In this document: in pieces, positions 17,030-25,541 of the stretch
How the letters are laid out: each line of letters starts with the position of its first letter
Position numbering within the stretch: the stretch's first letter is position 1
Source: a virus
Strand: one strand, 5' to 3'
Virus record (IMG/VR): IMGVR_UViG_3300025151_000028
Coordinates: 1-64,000 of that record
DNA: 64,000 nt
The notes under the pieces: generated by a model
What the model was told of the DNA's origin: nothing
Database searches by the model: none
Seen by the model: only the letters and a program-made list of their open reading frames with translations
Position numbers and translations under genes: made by a program

Positions 17030-18136
17030 TTAAGGTATGTAAATTATATAATATACTCCACGTCCAGGTTGATAGTTCTCGTGAGATTGTCCACCACCTG
17101 TAGGATTAAGAGTAACAGTATGTGTATGTGGAGGAAGAGGGTCTGCATTAAACTGTCTTTGTCTAAAGGCATTACTTCCACCATCAAATCCTCCACCACC
17201 TGGTATGCTATCACCAATGTAAGGTCCTGCTGCCCACCCTGTAGGGGTTATTGTAGGTGTTGATGGTCCAATAGTAACAGCGTGTGTATGTGAAGGAATT
17301 TGTCCTTGACTCAAAACTATACCGTTACTACCTACTGGAGTTGATATTGTATAAGTTGGGTTATCAGGTTCAGCAGGATCTACAGCTGTGTCCATTTGTC
17401 CACCACTCATGCTTCCATCACTAGTTCCAACTAGCACTCTACCTCTTAAATCAGGGGTTCCATTTTCACCATTACATAAATATATACTTACCCAATCACC
17501 TATACCTGCTCCAGAAGCATCAAAGTTATTAAGAAATGCAGTACCTCCAGTAGCAGCAACAATTGAATAAGGAACCATTCTATTAGCAATAAGTTGTTGA
17601 CCTGGATCATTTTGTATATAGTTTTCAATATACGTATTTATATCTGAAATTCTAACATAAGTGTTTTCAACAAAATTTATAAAACCATTAAGTTGATCAA
17701 CTAGTGTACAAACTTGGTATATTACAGATTGTAGCACTACTTGTGTATCACTTGGATCTGAACCTACTGGTAAATCTATACAATCTAGGTCATAGTCTTG
17801 TGAATCTCCTCCTGAGCCTCCTCCTCCTGAAATTTGTTCTTCTAAACTACATAAAAACTTTACGATTCCTGTTAAGTAGTTATTTAATGAAAGGGGATTA
17901 CAATTGTCTAGTTCTGCTTGTAAACTTGGACATATATCTGTCTGTGGTATTACAGGAAATATTCCTGTACCATCAAGCGATGAGGTTAGAAAACCTATTA
18001 ATGACTGCTCTACATAAGATAGAGAGTCTCCATTTTTTATTCCTAGAACAGGGACATCTACCCCTGTATATTTAACGCATTTGTCTGAGGTTATCTCAGT
18101 ACATCCGTTATAGCAATTTGAGCAATTATTTGACAT
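17030..18136 (-). CDS. Tail fibre with phage tail collar domain
   Basis: 368 residues. A Cys-rich start is followed by an attachment segment (VKYTGVDVPVLGIKNGDSLS) and helical stretches separated by a Gly/Ser linker near 118-125. The C-terminal ~160 residues carry the collar pattern: a G-x-W-V-S-I-Y-L-C-N-G strand, T-P-D-L-R-G-R-V-L-V-G near 220, an I-P-S-H-T-H motif followed by a second H-T-H-T repeat, and a terminal YYIIYIP. This fits the phage tail collar family, where His pairs bind metal in trimeric fibres. A host-recognition role is likely. Confidence 0.8.
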   Translation of the reverse strand: MSNNCSNCYNGCTEITSDKCVKYTGVDVPVLGIKNGDSLSYVEQSLIGFLTSSLDGTGIFPVIPQTDICPSLQAELDNCNPLSLNNYLTGIVKFLCSLEEQISGGGGSGGDSQDYDLDCIDLPVGSDPSDTQVVLQSVIYQVCTLVDQLNGFINFVENTYVRISDINTYIENYIQNDPGQQLIANRMVPYSIVAATGGTAFLNNFDASGAGIGDWVSIYLCNGENGTPDLRGRVLVGTSDGSMSGGQMDTAVDPAEPDNPTYTISTPVGSNGIVLSQGQIPSHTHAVTIGPSTPTITPTGWAAGPYIGDSIPGGGGFDGGSNAFRQRQFNADPLPPHTHTVTLNPTGGGQSHENYQPGRGVYYIIYIP

Positions 18137-18149
18137 GGTATTTTATATT

Positions 18150-19472
18150 TTAACAAGGGTTATTTAATGTATCTGTTAGACCAACTTGCCAATAAGTTGC
18201 TCCATCACATTCTTTATTTATTTGATCACTTCCTCCAAGTTCAGTTACGTACTCTATTGAGTTTTCATTTACAACAGTAAATAAATCACCTGCATCAAGG
18301 CTAGTAATTCCTAATTGGTTAGCTACTTCATCTATTCTACAAGCCCATCCAACTTGATATGAATTAGGTCCACCGTCACATGATGAACCACCTCCAGCAA
18401 AAACTAGTCCAATTACTTTTATAGTTCCTCCTATATTAGCAATTAAAGCAGATCCTGAATCTCCACCCCTTACTGGGTTACAACAAAGCTCACTTGGATC
18501 TTGTGATGTAGGATCTTCTAAAGTAGGTTTAAAATATCCTATAATATCTTCCATTTCAATAAGAGTAGATACTCCTTGTCTTTTATATGAAATAGGAAAT
18601 CCTCCTGTTGTTGTAAAAATTCTCATGGGGCAACTAGCTCCACCTTTAGGACCTGTTGTTCTTCCTGAACTATATAATTCTGGATTACTTGTAAGAGCAT
18701 TATCTATTTCCGAAGTTGTAGCAAAAGGTAGATTACTTGTTATAACTGAATCTAGTCCTACTTGCTTCCAACTTTCAAAAAGACTTATAACATTAGATTT
18801 TAATGAGAATAATGCAGCATCTACATTATTTACTAATCCTGAACTCTGTGGGTGAACAGGAACATATCTCACACCTCTTCCAATTATATTTGCTGAGGTG
18901 AAGTATTCTGCCCAACTTCCTCCAGCAACAGTTCCTTCAGTTCCTTGATATATGTTATTTGTTGGATCATAATCATTTTGTATCACTCCAGATAAATCTC
19001 TAGAGTCTGTATAAAATGCATCTGCAATTGTAACATGATTATTACTAAGTCCTAATATTGCCCCTGTAGCAACATCTTTTACAACTAATCCAAATGTACC
19101 TACACTTGTGTTAGTATTGTTACTACTTATAGATATACCACCTTTAACAGGTCTTGTATATGATCTGTTAGGTATTGATGCTGATCCTGCGTTTTGACCA
19201 CATGCAGAATTACAAGTACCTAGTAGCTCTGGTTTACCTATTTCCACAATATCTGTTTTAATAGACTGACTTCCAACTTTCACTTCAGTTGGTATAATCT
19301 CATCATCAGACAATTCTGAAAGAGGTTTTTTCTTTTCAACACCACATACAACACTTAACTCTCCTGTACTAACTCCATTAGATGATTTATAACCATACCA
19401 CACAGAAGTAAGACCTGGATTTGATCTGCGAACCTCTCTTAATTTATCTTTTATTTTTTGTGTTACTTTCAT
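18150..19472 (-). CDS. Trypsin-like serine protease encoded in the fibre cluster
   Basis: 440 residues. The catalytic triad is readable: H146 in LSNNHV, D218 in NNVDAAL and S339 in GGDSGSAL. This is the chymotrypsin/trypsin fold pattern, best matching bacterial members with the NNHV, DAAL and GDSGS motifs. Residues 1-105 form an N-terminal extension with Cys pairs (CNSAC near 87-91) that could be a propeptide or virion anchor. No signal peptide or membrane segment is seen. It lies between two fibre genes with 10-14 base gaps, so it is probably made with them. It may mature the fibres or digest a host surface layer; the sequence does not decide. Confidence 0.8.
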   Translation of the reverse strand: MKVTQKIKDKLREVRRSNPGLTSVWYGYKSSNGVSTGELSVVCGVEKKKPLSELSDDEIIPTEVKVGSQSIKTDIVEIGKPELLGTCNSACGQNAGSASIPNRSYTRPVKGGISISSNNTNTSVGTFGLVVKDVATGAILGLSNNHVTIADAFYTDSRDLSGVIQNDYDPTNNIYQGTEGTVAGGSWAEYFTSANIIGRGVRYVPVHPQSSGLVNNVDAALFSLKSNVISLFESWKQVGLDSVITSNLPFATTSEIDNALTSNPELYSSGRTTGPKGGASCPMRIFTTTGGFPISYKRQGVSTLIEMEDIIGYFKPTLEDPTSQDPSELCCNPVRGGDSGSALIANIGGTIKVIGLVFAGGGSSCDGGPNSYQVGWACRIDEVANQLGITSLDAGDLFTVVNENSIEYVTELGGSDQINKECDGATYWQVGLTDTLNNPC

Positions 19473-19481
19473 AATTTATAT

Positions 19482-22400
19482 CTATGCTGGTGTTATAGGA
19501 TCAAACTTTATCCATATTGTACTAGGTCCTGATGGGTCAACAGTAGTAGTGGTAGTGGTAGTTGGGCTTGTTGATGGAATAAAAGATAAATTTCCATTAC
19601 ACTCACCTGCATTACTCCAAGTTCTTAAATATTGATTATTAAACTCTCCTGGGCCAAAGAATGCTGTGTTGTCATTTATTAATGTAGTATTGTAAGGGAA
19701 ATTTGTATCTATTTCATATAACTTAATACCACTTACAAGTATATACATTTTACCTTCATAAACAAACATCCATTGCGCACTTGTCTGGATAAAGTATCCA
19801 TCTGGTGATGTTCCTGCAATCTGTATGTCTGTTATATTTATTTCAAGTTCTATATCTAAGGTGGTGTAATCCCTTTGAACTATATAAAGTGGATCAGCAA
19901 CATCTTGAGTATCCATTCTCTGATATATTATTTTATTATTTGAAAATATCGGAGATGCCCAATAAGATCTATCACTTCCTAAAGTAAATAAAAAGGTCAA
20001 TGTATATGAACCATCTTCATTTATTACTAGTTTATATATTTTACCAGTACCTGGATTGTTATTTATATTAATAGAATTAAGCAGAAGAGTATTATCATCC
20101 ACTACACAAACTATTGAAGCTAGAAAATATTCATCAGCTGGCCAACTTATATCTATTACATTGTTAGGATCTGAGGTTTCAACAATAGACAAGTCGCTTA
20201 GGTTCCATCTCTTTATACTAAGTTTTTCGAGTGAACTATTTGTTAAATATTGGAACATAATATTTTGTGAACTACCTGAGCCTATTATATTCTCTGGAGG
20301 TGCACCAAAACTGTCTGGAAGATCAACAAATTGATATTGGTTAGAAAGTGGATTATAGCGATAAAATGAATCAACGCCACTCGTTCCTCTTGCAGGGCGT
20401 GCCCACGTACAAGTAGTAGTTTCAACATCTAGACAACCTAGTAATAGTGGTCCTCCAGTTGGTGCATCACCAGATATAGTTAAAATTGTAAAAGGTGTGC
20501 TAGAGCTTATAATAAATTCTCCATCACCTTCTGTATCATAATCTGGTACACCTCCACCTATTGTGTTTCCTTGAACTTGAACATTACATCCAACACTTAT
20601 TGATACATCAGGTGTTCCTGTATTTGTATCAAACGTATAAACATCTCCACCACTTAAGTCAGGTTGAGAGTTAAGTACAGCAGCTCTAATAGGAATATTA
20701 TTAACAGGTTGTGAAAAAGTTAGTGTAATAGTAAAATCAAAACCTCTAATACTTCTCAATACATTATTTGCAGGTGGATTAGATATTCCACTACATCCTT
20801 CTTGTGGTATACCTCCTACAGTATCTCCTGACCTCAGTTGCATATTACTTTGAGTAGCACTAGCTGTAACCTGAATTCCTGAATAAGTAAAAGTAGCAGG
20901 TCCTATATACACCCACTCACCTTCATCATTTTGTTCAGTTAATGCAGGTATCCATGTAGCTCCTTCACAATCATCATACTGAATATTAACATTTGCACAA
21001 CCAGTTGATGTATGTATCCAAACAGTATCATCAGCCACTGTACCTGACAGTGTAGCATTGTATGGTCCTGTTTGATCAATGTTATATACTTGAAGTGTTT
21101 CTGGTTGAATTACCTGTAATAATCCATTTACACCCCATACAGGCATAGCTTTACTTGTACTAGTCCACGCATTGGTAAATTCAGGAACACCACGCTGTTG
21201 TAAATTAATAACAGGTGATGATGATGTCCAAGAACTTAAGTCTAACCCTTCATATTGTCTTACACGGTTTGATGCATTATTAGGTGATTCATTTTCATAG
21301 TATCTACCAGAAAGAATAACATTGTCATCATTAGTAATAAACATTCCTGTAAGCTCTGTTGTAATTCCATACGTATTACCAAAACTTACAGTTGCTTTAT
21401 CTATTTTATTATTTTCATTTAGTAGAATGTTACCAGATGTAGAAATATCCCATGAGTAAACACCCATACTAGCTTCACCATCATCTCTTGCACCAAATCC
21501 TGCAAGTAACGTATTATTATCAGCAGTTGTAGCTATTGCAGTTATTTCACTTCCCCATATACCTCTGCTAGATAGATTATCTACATCAATAGATATTTCT
21601 CTAACAAAAGATAGAGTTGGTGTAGGACCAGATGTATCTATATCCCATTCTCTAATATATTGAAGTTCAGGTGGTCTAGCATTATTTACATTGAAATCAC
21701 CTACATAGAAATCAATAATTACTCCCCTCACATCTGTTGGAGATATATTAGTAAGTGCTAATTTTGAAATACCATTGTTTTCTGCTGTAATTTTAGTTGA
21801 TCCAACTTGAAAAGACCCATTTCCAGACTCCTGATAAGCTTGCATGTTAACTTGATTTGGACTTATCTGTATTGTTTCGTATGTAGGAATGTCTTGCTCA
21901 TCATCACCTCTAACACATTGTATAATCTGCTCACCTCTAATAGGAGAATCACTGGTTACAGATACAATCTCTATATCACCTTCTGTTCTTGGATCTCCAC
22001 TATAGCCCCATGCACTAGATATAAATTGAATACAGTTTATAGGAGGATCAAACTCCATAGTCAATTCTCCATTAACTTTTAATGCGAAACTTGCACTTGT
22101 ACTAGTATTTGTCTGATTTATGTAAAATCCATCACATAGGTCAAAAGTTCCTGGTGTTGAATCATATATTGGATCAGGACCATTAAATGTTGTAGTTAAC
22201 ACTACACCATTAGATAATGTTTTTGTTCCATTTCCTGTTACAGCATTAGGAAAACCTTCTGGATTAGTTATATCAATATTACCACAAGCTGCAGAAGATG
22301 CAGGATAGCTAGCTAACCATAACTTACTTGATGTAGAACAGATAGGTCTATTTATTCCTGAAGTGATTGTAAAATCATTAGGCACTAACACCACAGTTGA

Positions 22401-22817
22401 TGAGTTAGTATTGAAGTCGTATACAGCTATTTCTCCAGGGTTACCTCCATAAGTTGACCAAGTACATGGTGAGAATCCTGGATATCCAGTAGTAGTGGTA
22501 GTTGTAGTTTCTGGCGCAGGGCAAACAATTGTTCCACTAAAGTTACAGTCTGGTATTATACAATTAATCTCTCCAGAGAAATCACAATTTGGTGTAGCAC
22601 AGTTGTATATATCTGTTGTAAAGGGTGCACAATCTGCACCTAAATCTAACAATCTAACAGTTGTTGTTCCATCAGGAGCTACGACTTCATAACCTAATAA
22701 AAGGTCAGCCTTGCTTACATTTTGTGCAAATGGTGTAGTGAAACCATCAACATCAGAGTACAGATCAAAAGGACCTGACTCTGCACCTGCGAAACTTAAT
22801 GTTATAAATATTATCAT
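19482..22817 (-). CDS. Large module-bearing adhesin with propeller-like repeats
   Basis: 1111 residues. Residues 1-62 are the module (SGPFDLYSDVDGFTTPFAQNV). Cys-rich repeats (CDFSGEINCIIPDCNFSG) and a seven-Thr run near 104-110 follow. Residues about 185-378 are a beta domain (NPEGFP.AVTGNGTK.LSNGV.L) that is duplicated in the neighbouring vWA protein. Beyond this, strands of the type REWDIDTSGPTPTLSFVREI and DDNTLLLNS recur at intervals, suggesting beta-propellers or kelch-like blades. A second region near 650-790 again has C-x-G and beta strands. The C-terminus holds a poly-Thr run before the last ~15 residues. Probable receptor-binding protein. Confidence 0.65.
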   Translation of the reverse strand: MIIFITLSFAGAESGPFDLYSDVDGFTTPFAQNVSKADLLLGYEVVAPDGTTTVRLLDLGADCAPFTTDIYNCATPNCDFSGEINCIIPDCNFSGTIVCPAPETTTTTTTGYPGFSPCTWSTYGGNPGEIAVYDFNTNSSTVVLVPNDFTITSGINRPICSTSSKLWLASYPASSAACGNIDITNPEGFPNAVTGNGTKTLSNGVVLTTTFNGPDPIYDSTPGTFDLCDGFYINQTNTSTSASFALKVNGELTMEFDPPINCIQFISSAWGYSGDPRTEGDIEIVSVTSDSPIRGEQIIQCVRGDDEQDIPTYETIQISPNQVNMQAYQESGNGSFQVGSTKITAENNGISKLALTNISPTDVRGVIIDFYVGDFNVNNARPPELQYIREWDIDTSGPTPTLSFVREISIDVDNLSSRGIWGSEITAIATTADNNTLLAGFGARDDGEASMGVYSWDISTSGNILLNENNKIDKATVSFGNTYGITTELTGMFITNDDNVILSGRYYENESPNNASNRVRQYEGLDLSSWTSSSPVINLQQRGVPEFTNAWTSTSKAMPVWGVNGLLQVIQPETLQVYNIDQTGPYNATLSGTVADDTVWIHTSTGCANVNIQYDDCEGATWIPALTEQNDEGEWVYIGPATFTYSGIQVTASATQSNMQLRSGDTVGGIPQEGCSGISNPPANNVLRSIRGFDFTITLTFSQPVNNIPIRAAVLNSQPDLSGGDVYTFDTNTGTPDVSISVGCNVQVQGNTIGGGVPDYDTEGDGEFIISSSTPFTILTISGDAPTGGPLLLGCLDVETTTCTWARPARGTSGVDSFYRYNPLSNQYQFVDLPDSFGAPPENIIGSGSSQNIMFQYLTNSSLEKLSIKRWNLSDLSIVETSDPNNVIDISWPADEYFLASIVCVVDDNTLLLNSININNNPGTGKIYKLVINEDGSYTLTFLFTLGSDRSYWASPIFSNNKIIYQRMDTQDVADPLYIVQRDYTTLDIELEINITDIQIAGTSPDGYFIQTSAQWMFVYEGKMYILVSGIKLYEIDTNFPYNTTLINDNTAFFGPGEFNNQYLRTWSNAGECNGNLSFIPSTSPTTTTTTTVDPSGPSTIWIKFDPITPA

Positions 22818-22826
22818 CTTCTTTAC

Positions 22827-24755
22827 TTAGTTTTGATTTGTGGTTGTGGTTGTGGTTGGATTACATCCAGCTACTATCTGCTGTTGTATTTCTTGTGAAC
22901 TTGCATCATTGCTCCAACTTCCACCAGTTTGTTCTGCTAATTCTCTCCATGGATATATGCCATCTACAGTAGCTGAAGAACAACAAGGACTTCCTCCTAC
23001 TAGATCTACACCTTCACCTAAAACAAAATATTTAATTCCATTTGCCTGAGCATATGTAATCATACTTTGTATACCTTGCCAAGTAACTACGTCAAAGAAA
23101 TCTCTAGTGCTTCCTGGAAATTGGTCAGTTAATATAATAACATATTTTGCAACATTTGGTCTAAATGCTCCTCCAAAATTTGATTCTGTGACTAATTTAG
23201 CTGCATAGTCACTAGGTTCAGCAGCCAGAACGCCATTACCCATTCGAACACAACCATCTCCAGTTCCAGCTCCTCCATTTAATTTTTGAAGTTGTTGATT
23301 AAAGGTTGCTTGATTATTGTCACTAAAGGTTTCCCAAGCAGTAATAACTTGATAGAGATCATATGAAACAAAATCTGGATTTACACTTGGAGTAGGACCA
23401 TTTATAATTTTTTGACTAGAATCTAAATTTATGTAATCTGCACAATTTTGATAAAGAGAGTTGCTGTTCTGATACTCATCAGCAGTTACTAAAGATAATC
23501 TATATCCACCAGCACCTGACTGAGTAGAAATAGCATTTACAATACCTGCTATTCCTGCTTTTACATTTTCAACTATAGGATACATTGATGCTGTATAATC
23601 AAATACAAATGCTACATCCAATCCATCTGTACATGGAGTGTCTTCTGGAGTGGCAGTTGTAGTAGTTGTAGTTGTTGGAGCAACTCCACCACATGCATAT
23701 AAATCAAAGACTACACCAGCTAATGGAAGACTTGTATTGTTAGTTAATACTAATCTAGAGATACCTCCTGCTTCTGGTGTAATAACAGTAATTCCACTTT
23801 GTAAACTTGGACTAATTTGTACACCTGTTAAGTTAATTTGATTTTCATTAACTTGAGTTGTTTCATAAGTAGCAGTGGCTTCATTTAAGCTACAGCTAAG
23901 TAATGTTTCACCTACAATAGGATCTAAAGATGTTACAGTTACAGTTTCTGTCTCACCTAAGAAACTACTATATCCATATCCAGTACTAACAAGTGCTACA
24001 GAAACTACAGGTGGATCAAATTCTAAAACTATAGATCCTCCTATTACTAGAGGGAACTGAGTCTTATCAGTATCATTATATGTATTAACTAATACTCCAT
24101 CACACAATTCTTCTGTTCCAGGATCTGTTAATAAAGTAGGTGATATTGTTGGTCCTGTATAAGTTGTAGTTAATTGAACACCATTAGATAATACTTTTGT
24201 ACCGTTACCTGTTATACCATCAGGGAAACCTTCTGGTAAATTTGTATTAAAAGGTGTATCACACTGAGGTGGAGGTGGAATCTCTCTAACTTGGAAACAT
24301 CCTTCAACTCTACAATCTGGTAATATAGTAGTAGTAGTTGTAGTGGTTGTTGGTGGAATACAAATTATATTTCCACTAAAGTCACAAATTATTGGAGAAG
24401 TAGTAGTTGTTGTAGTTGTTGGGTTTGGTACTATAGGTATAGGGCATGTTGTTATTTCACATACCGTAGGTTCGTTACATTTAGGAACACATCCAGATGT
24501 TAAACGGATAATTTTACCAGCAATATCATTAACAGACAAAGATCCTCCATAATGGGGATTGCAGTATTTAAACGTTAATATACGTTTATATGCTAGTAAC
24601 TGAACAATTGAAGCAGCAGGAACACATTCACCTAACATGAATACAACATTATTGTATGCACCGTTAGCAAGCTCTGCTATCTTACAATCTATCTGTCTAA
24701 GTAAATCAGGTATCTTGTGACAATCCTGACAGTTTGTTAATCTGGGTGTTAACAT
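22827..24755 (-). CDS. Adhesin with von Willebrand factor A domain
   Basis: 642 residues. The N-terminal ~90 residues (CQDCHKIPDLLRQIDCKIAEL..IIRLTSGC) form a helical and beta attachment domain. Two poly-Thr linkers near 113-119 and 136-143 follow. Residues about 172-355 are the beta domain shared with the 1111-residue neighbour. After another Thr linker, a vWA domain starts at about 378 with a MIDAS-type motif D386-Y-T-A-S390 and, later, an I-I-L-T-D-Q strand. vWA domains bind ligands through a metal ion. The protein ends in a short Thr run. The gene overlaps the small zinc-ribbon gene at its start. Confidence 0.75.
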   Translation of the reverse strand: MLTPRLTNCQDCHKIPDLLRQIDCKIAELANGAYNNVVFMLGECVPAASIVQLLAYKRILTFKYCNPHYGGSLSVNDIAGKIIRLTSGCVPKCNEPTVCEITTCPIPIVPNPTTTTTTTSPIICDFSGNIICIPPTTTTTTTTILPDCRVEGCFQVREIPPPPQCDTPFNTNLPEGFPDGITGNGTKVLSNGVQLTTTYTGPTISPTLLTDPGTEELCDGVLVNTYNDTDKTQFPLVIGGSIVLEFDPPVVSVALVSTGYGYSSFLGETETVTVTSLDPIVGETLLSCSLNEATATYETTQVNENQINLTGVQISPSLQSGITVITPEAGGISRLVLTNNTSLPLAGVVFDLYACGGVAPTTTTTTTATPEDTPCTDGLDVAFVFDYTASMYPIVENVKAGIAGIVNAISTQSGAGGYRLSLVTADEYQNSNSLYQNCADYINLDSSQKIINGPTPSVNPDFVSYDLYQVITAWETFSDNNQATFNQQLQKLNGGAGTGDGCVRMGNGVLAAEPSDYAAKLVTESNFGGAFRPNVAKYVIILTDQFPGSTRDFFDVVTWQGIQSMITYAQANGIKYFVLGEGVDLVGGSPCCSSATVDGIYPWRELAEQTGGSWSNDASSQEIQQQIVAGCNPTTTTTTNQN

Positions 24756-24867
24756 AAGTTGATGTTGTTACTTCCTTATTAGAATTACCGTTACAATGAG
24801 CACATAGACCGTTAGTTAACTGACATCCACATCCTACTTTTGCACCACAATTTGCACACTGGGCCAT
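24706..24867 (-). CDS. 53-residue zinc-ribbon protein
   Basis: ATG at 24867, stop TGA at 24706-24708. The residues MAQCANCGAKVGCGC, then CAHC, contain two Cys pairs separated by about 18 residues, a zinc-ribbon arrangement. The last ~17 codons overlap the vWA gene start in another frame. Its position between two structural genes, with 2 bases to the upstream stop, supports a real gene. Small proteins of this pattern occur in phage late regions as I recall; the function is unknown. Confidence 0.6.
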   Translation of the reverse strand: MAQCANCGAKVGCGCQLTNGLCAHCNGNSNKEVTTSTYVNTQINKLSGLSQDT

Positions 24868-24869
24868 TT

Positions 24870-25442
24870 TTATCTAAAGTTTATTATGTAGTTGTTACCA
24901 TTACCAGTACAACCACAATTGGTTTTTATAAATTGATCAAGCATATCGCTTGCTTTTGTATATAACTTAAGAGCATCTTGTTCAGCACAATTATTTGCTA
25001 AAGAAATTGCTCCTTGAATAAAAAAGTTTATTGTGTTTAAATTTACACTAGCTTGAGTTTTAAGAGCACTATCGCACTCCATCAAGTCAAGTTTTAAAAA
25101 TGCACTGTCAAATTTCTCCTGTAATTTGTCAACACGCATAATAGTCTTCTCAACATAGTTTTTATATGCTGGAGCTATTGAATATTTTAATTTATATATA
25201 CCATCAGGTAAAGCTTGTTTGCAGCCATCTTCAGTTATTCCTAAAGTGTCTGATCCAAAGATGTTAGTTTCTGATGGTCGAAAAGGTAATATCTGTTTAC
25301 CAAAATTTGGTACTTCTATCTCAATTGTTGGAGCTGATACAATTGGTGGACTGTCTGGATAGACAGATGCATCTGTAACAGCAAGCAATAGAGTACTATA
25401 GGTAGGAGGTACTATAATATCTAATTGTAATGTGGCTGCCAT
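24870..25442 (-). CDS. Structural-region protein, unknown function
   Basis: 190 residues. The N-terminal ~85 residues are beta-rich (ATLQLDIIVPPTYSTLLLAVTD..PTIEIEVPNFGKQ). The middle and end are helical (YVEKTIMRVDKLQEKFDSAFLKL, NCAEQDALKLYTKASDMLDQFI), finishing with CGCTGNG. It follows a strong terminator, so it may start a new transcript or depend on read-through. I recall similar small proteins in crAss-like fibre regions but cannot name the role; a fibre adaptor is possible. Confidence 0.55.
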   Translation of the reverse strand: MAATLQLDIIVPPTYSTLLLAVTDASVYPDSPPIVSAPTIEIEVPNFGKQILPFRPSETNIFGSDTLGITEDGCKQALPDGIYKLKYSIAPAYKNYVEKTIMRVDKLQEKFDSAFLKLDLMECDSALKTQASVNLNTINFFIQGAISLANNCAEQDALKLYTKASDMLDQFIKTNCGCTGNGNNYIINFR

Positions 25443-25453
25443 ACTATTGTTTT

Positions 25454-25502
25454 AAAAAAAAATGCCAGAGGATATGAGTGTAAATCCTCTCACCTCTGGC
25501 AT
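25454..25502 (-). terminator. Strong rho-independent terminator after the abundant structural gene
   Basis: A perfect 10-base stem pairs ATGCCAGAGG (25462-25471) with CCTCTGGCAT (25493-25502). On the minus strand it is followed by a run of eight T (25454-25461). It lies 40 bases after the stop of the 380-residue gene. Confidence 0.85.
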
Positions 25503-25541
25503 AGGTTTATGTTAATGTTCTATCCCTACTTCTGACGCTGT

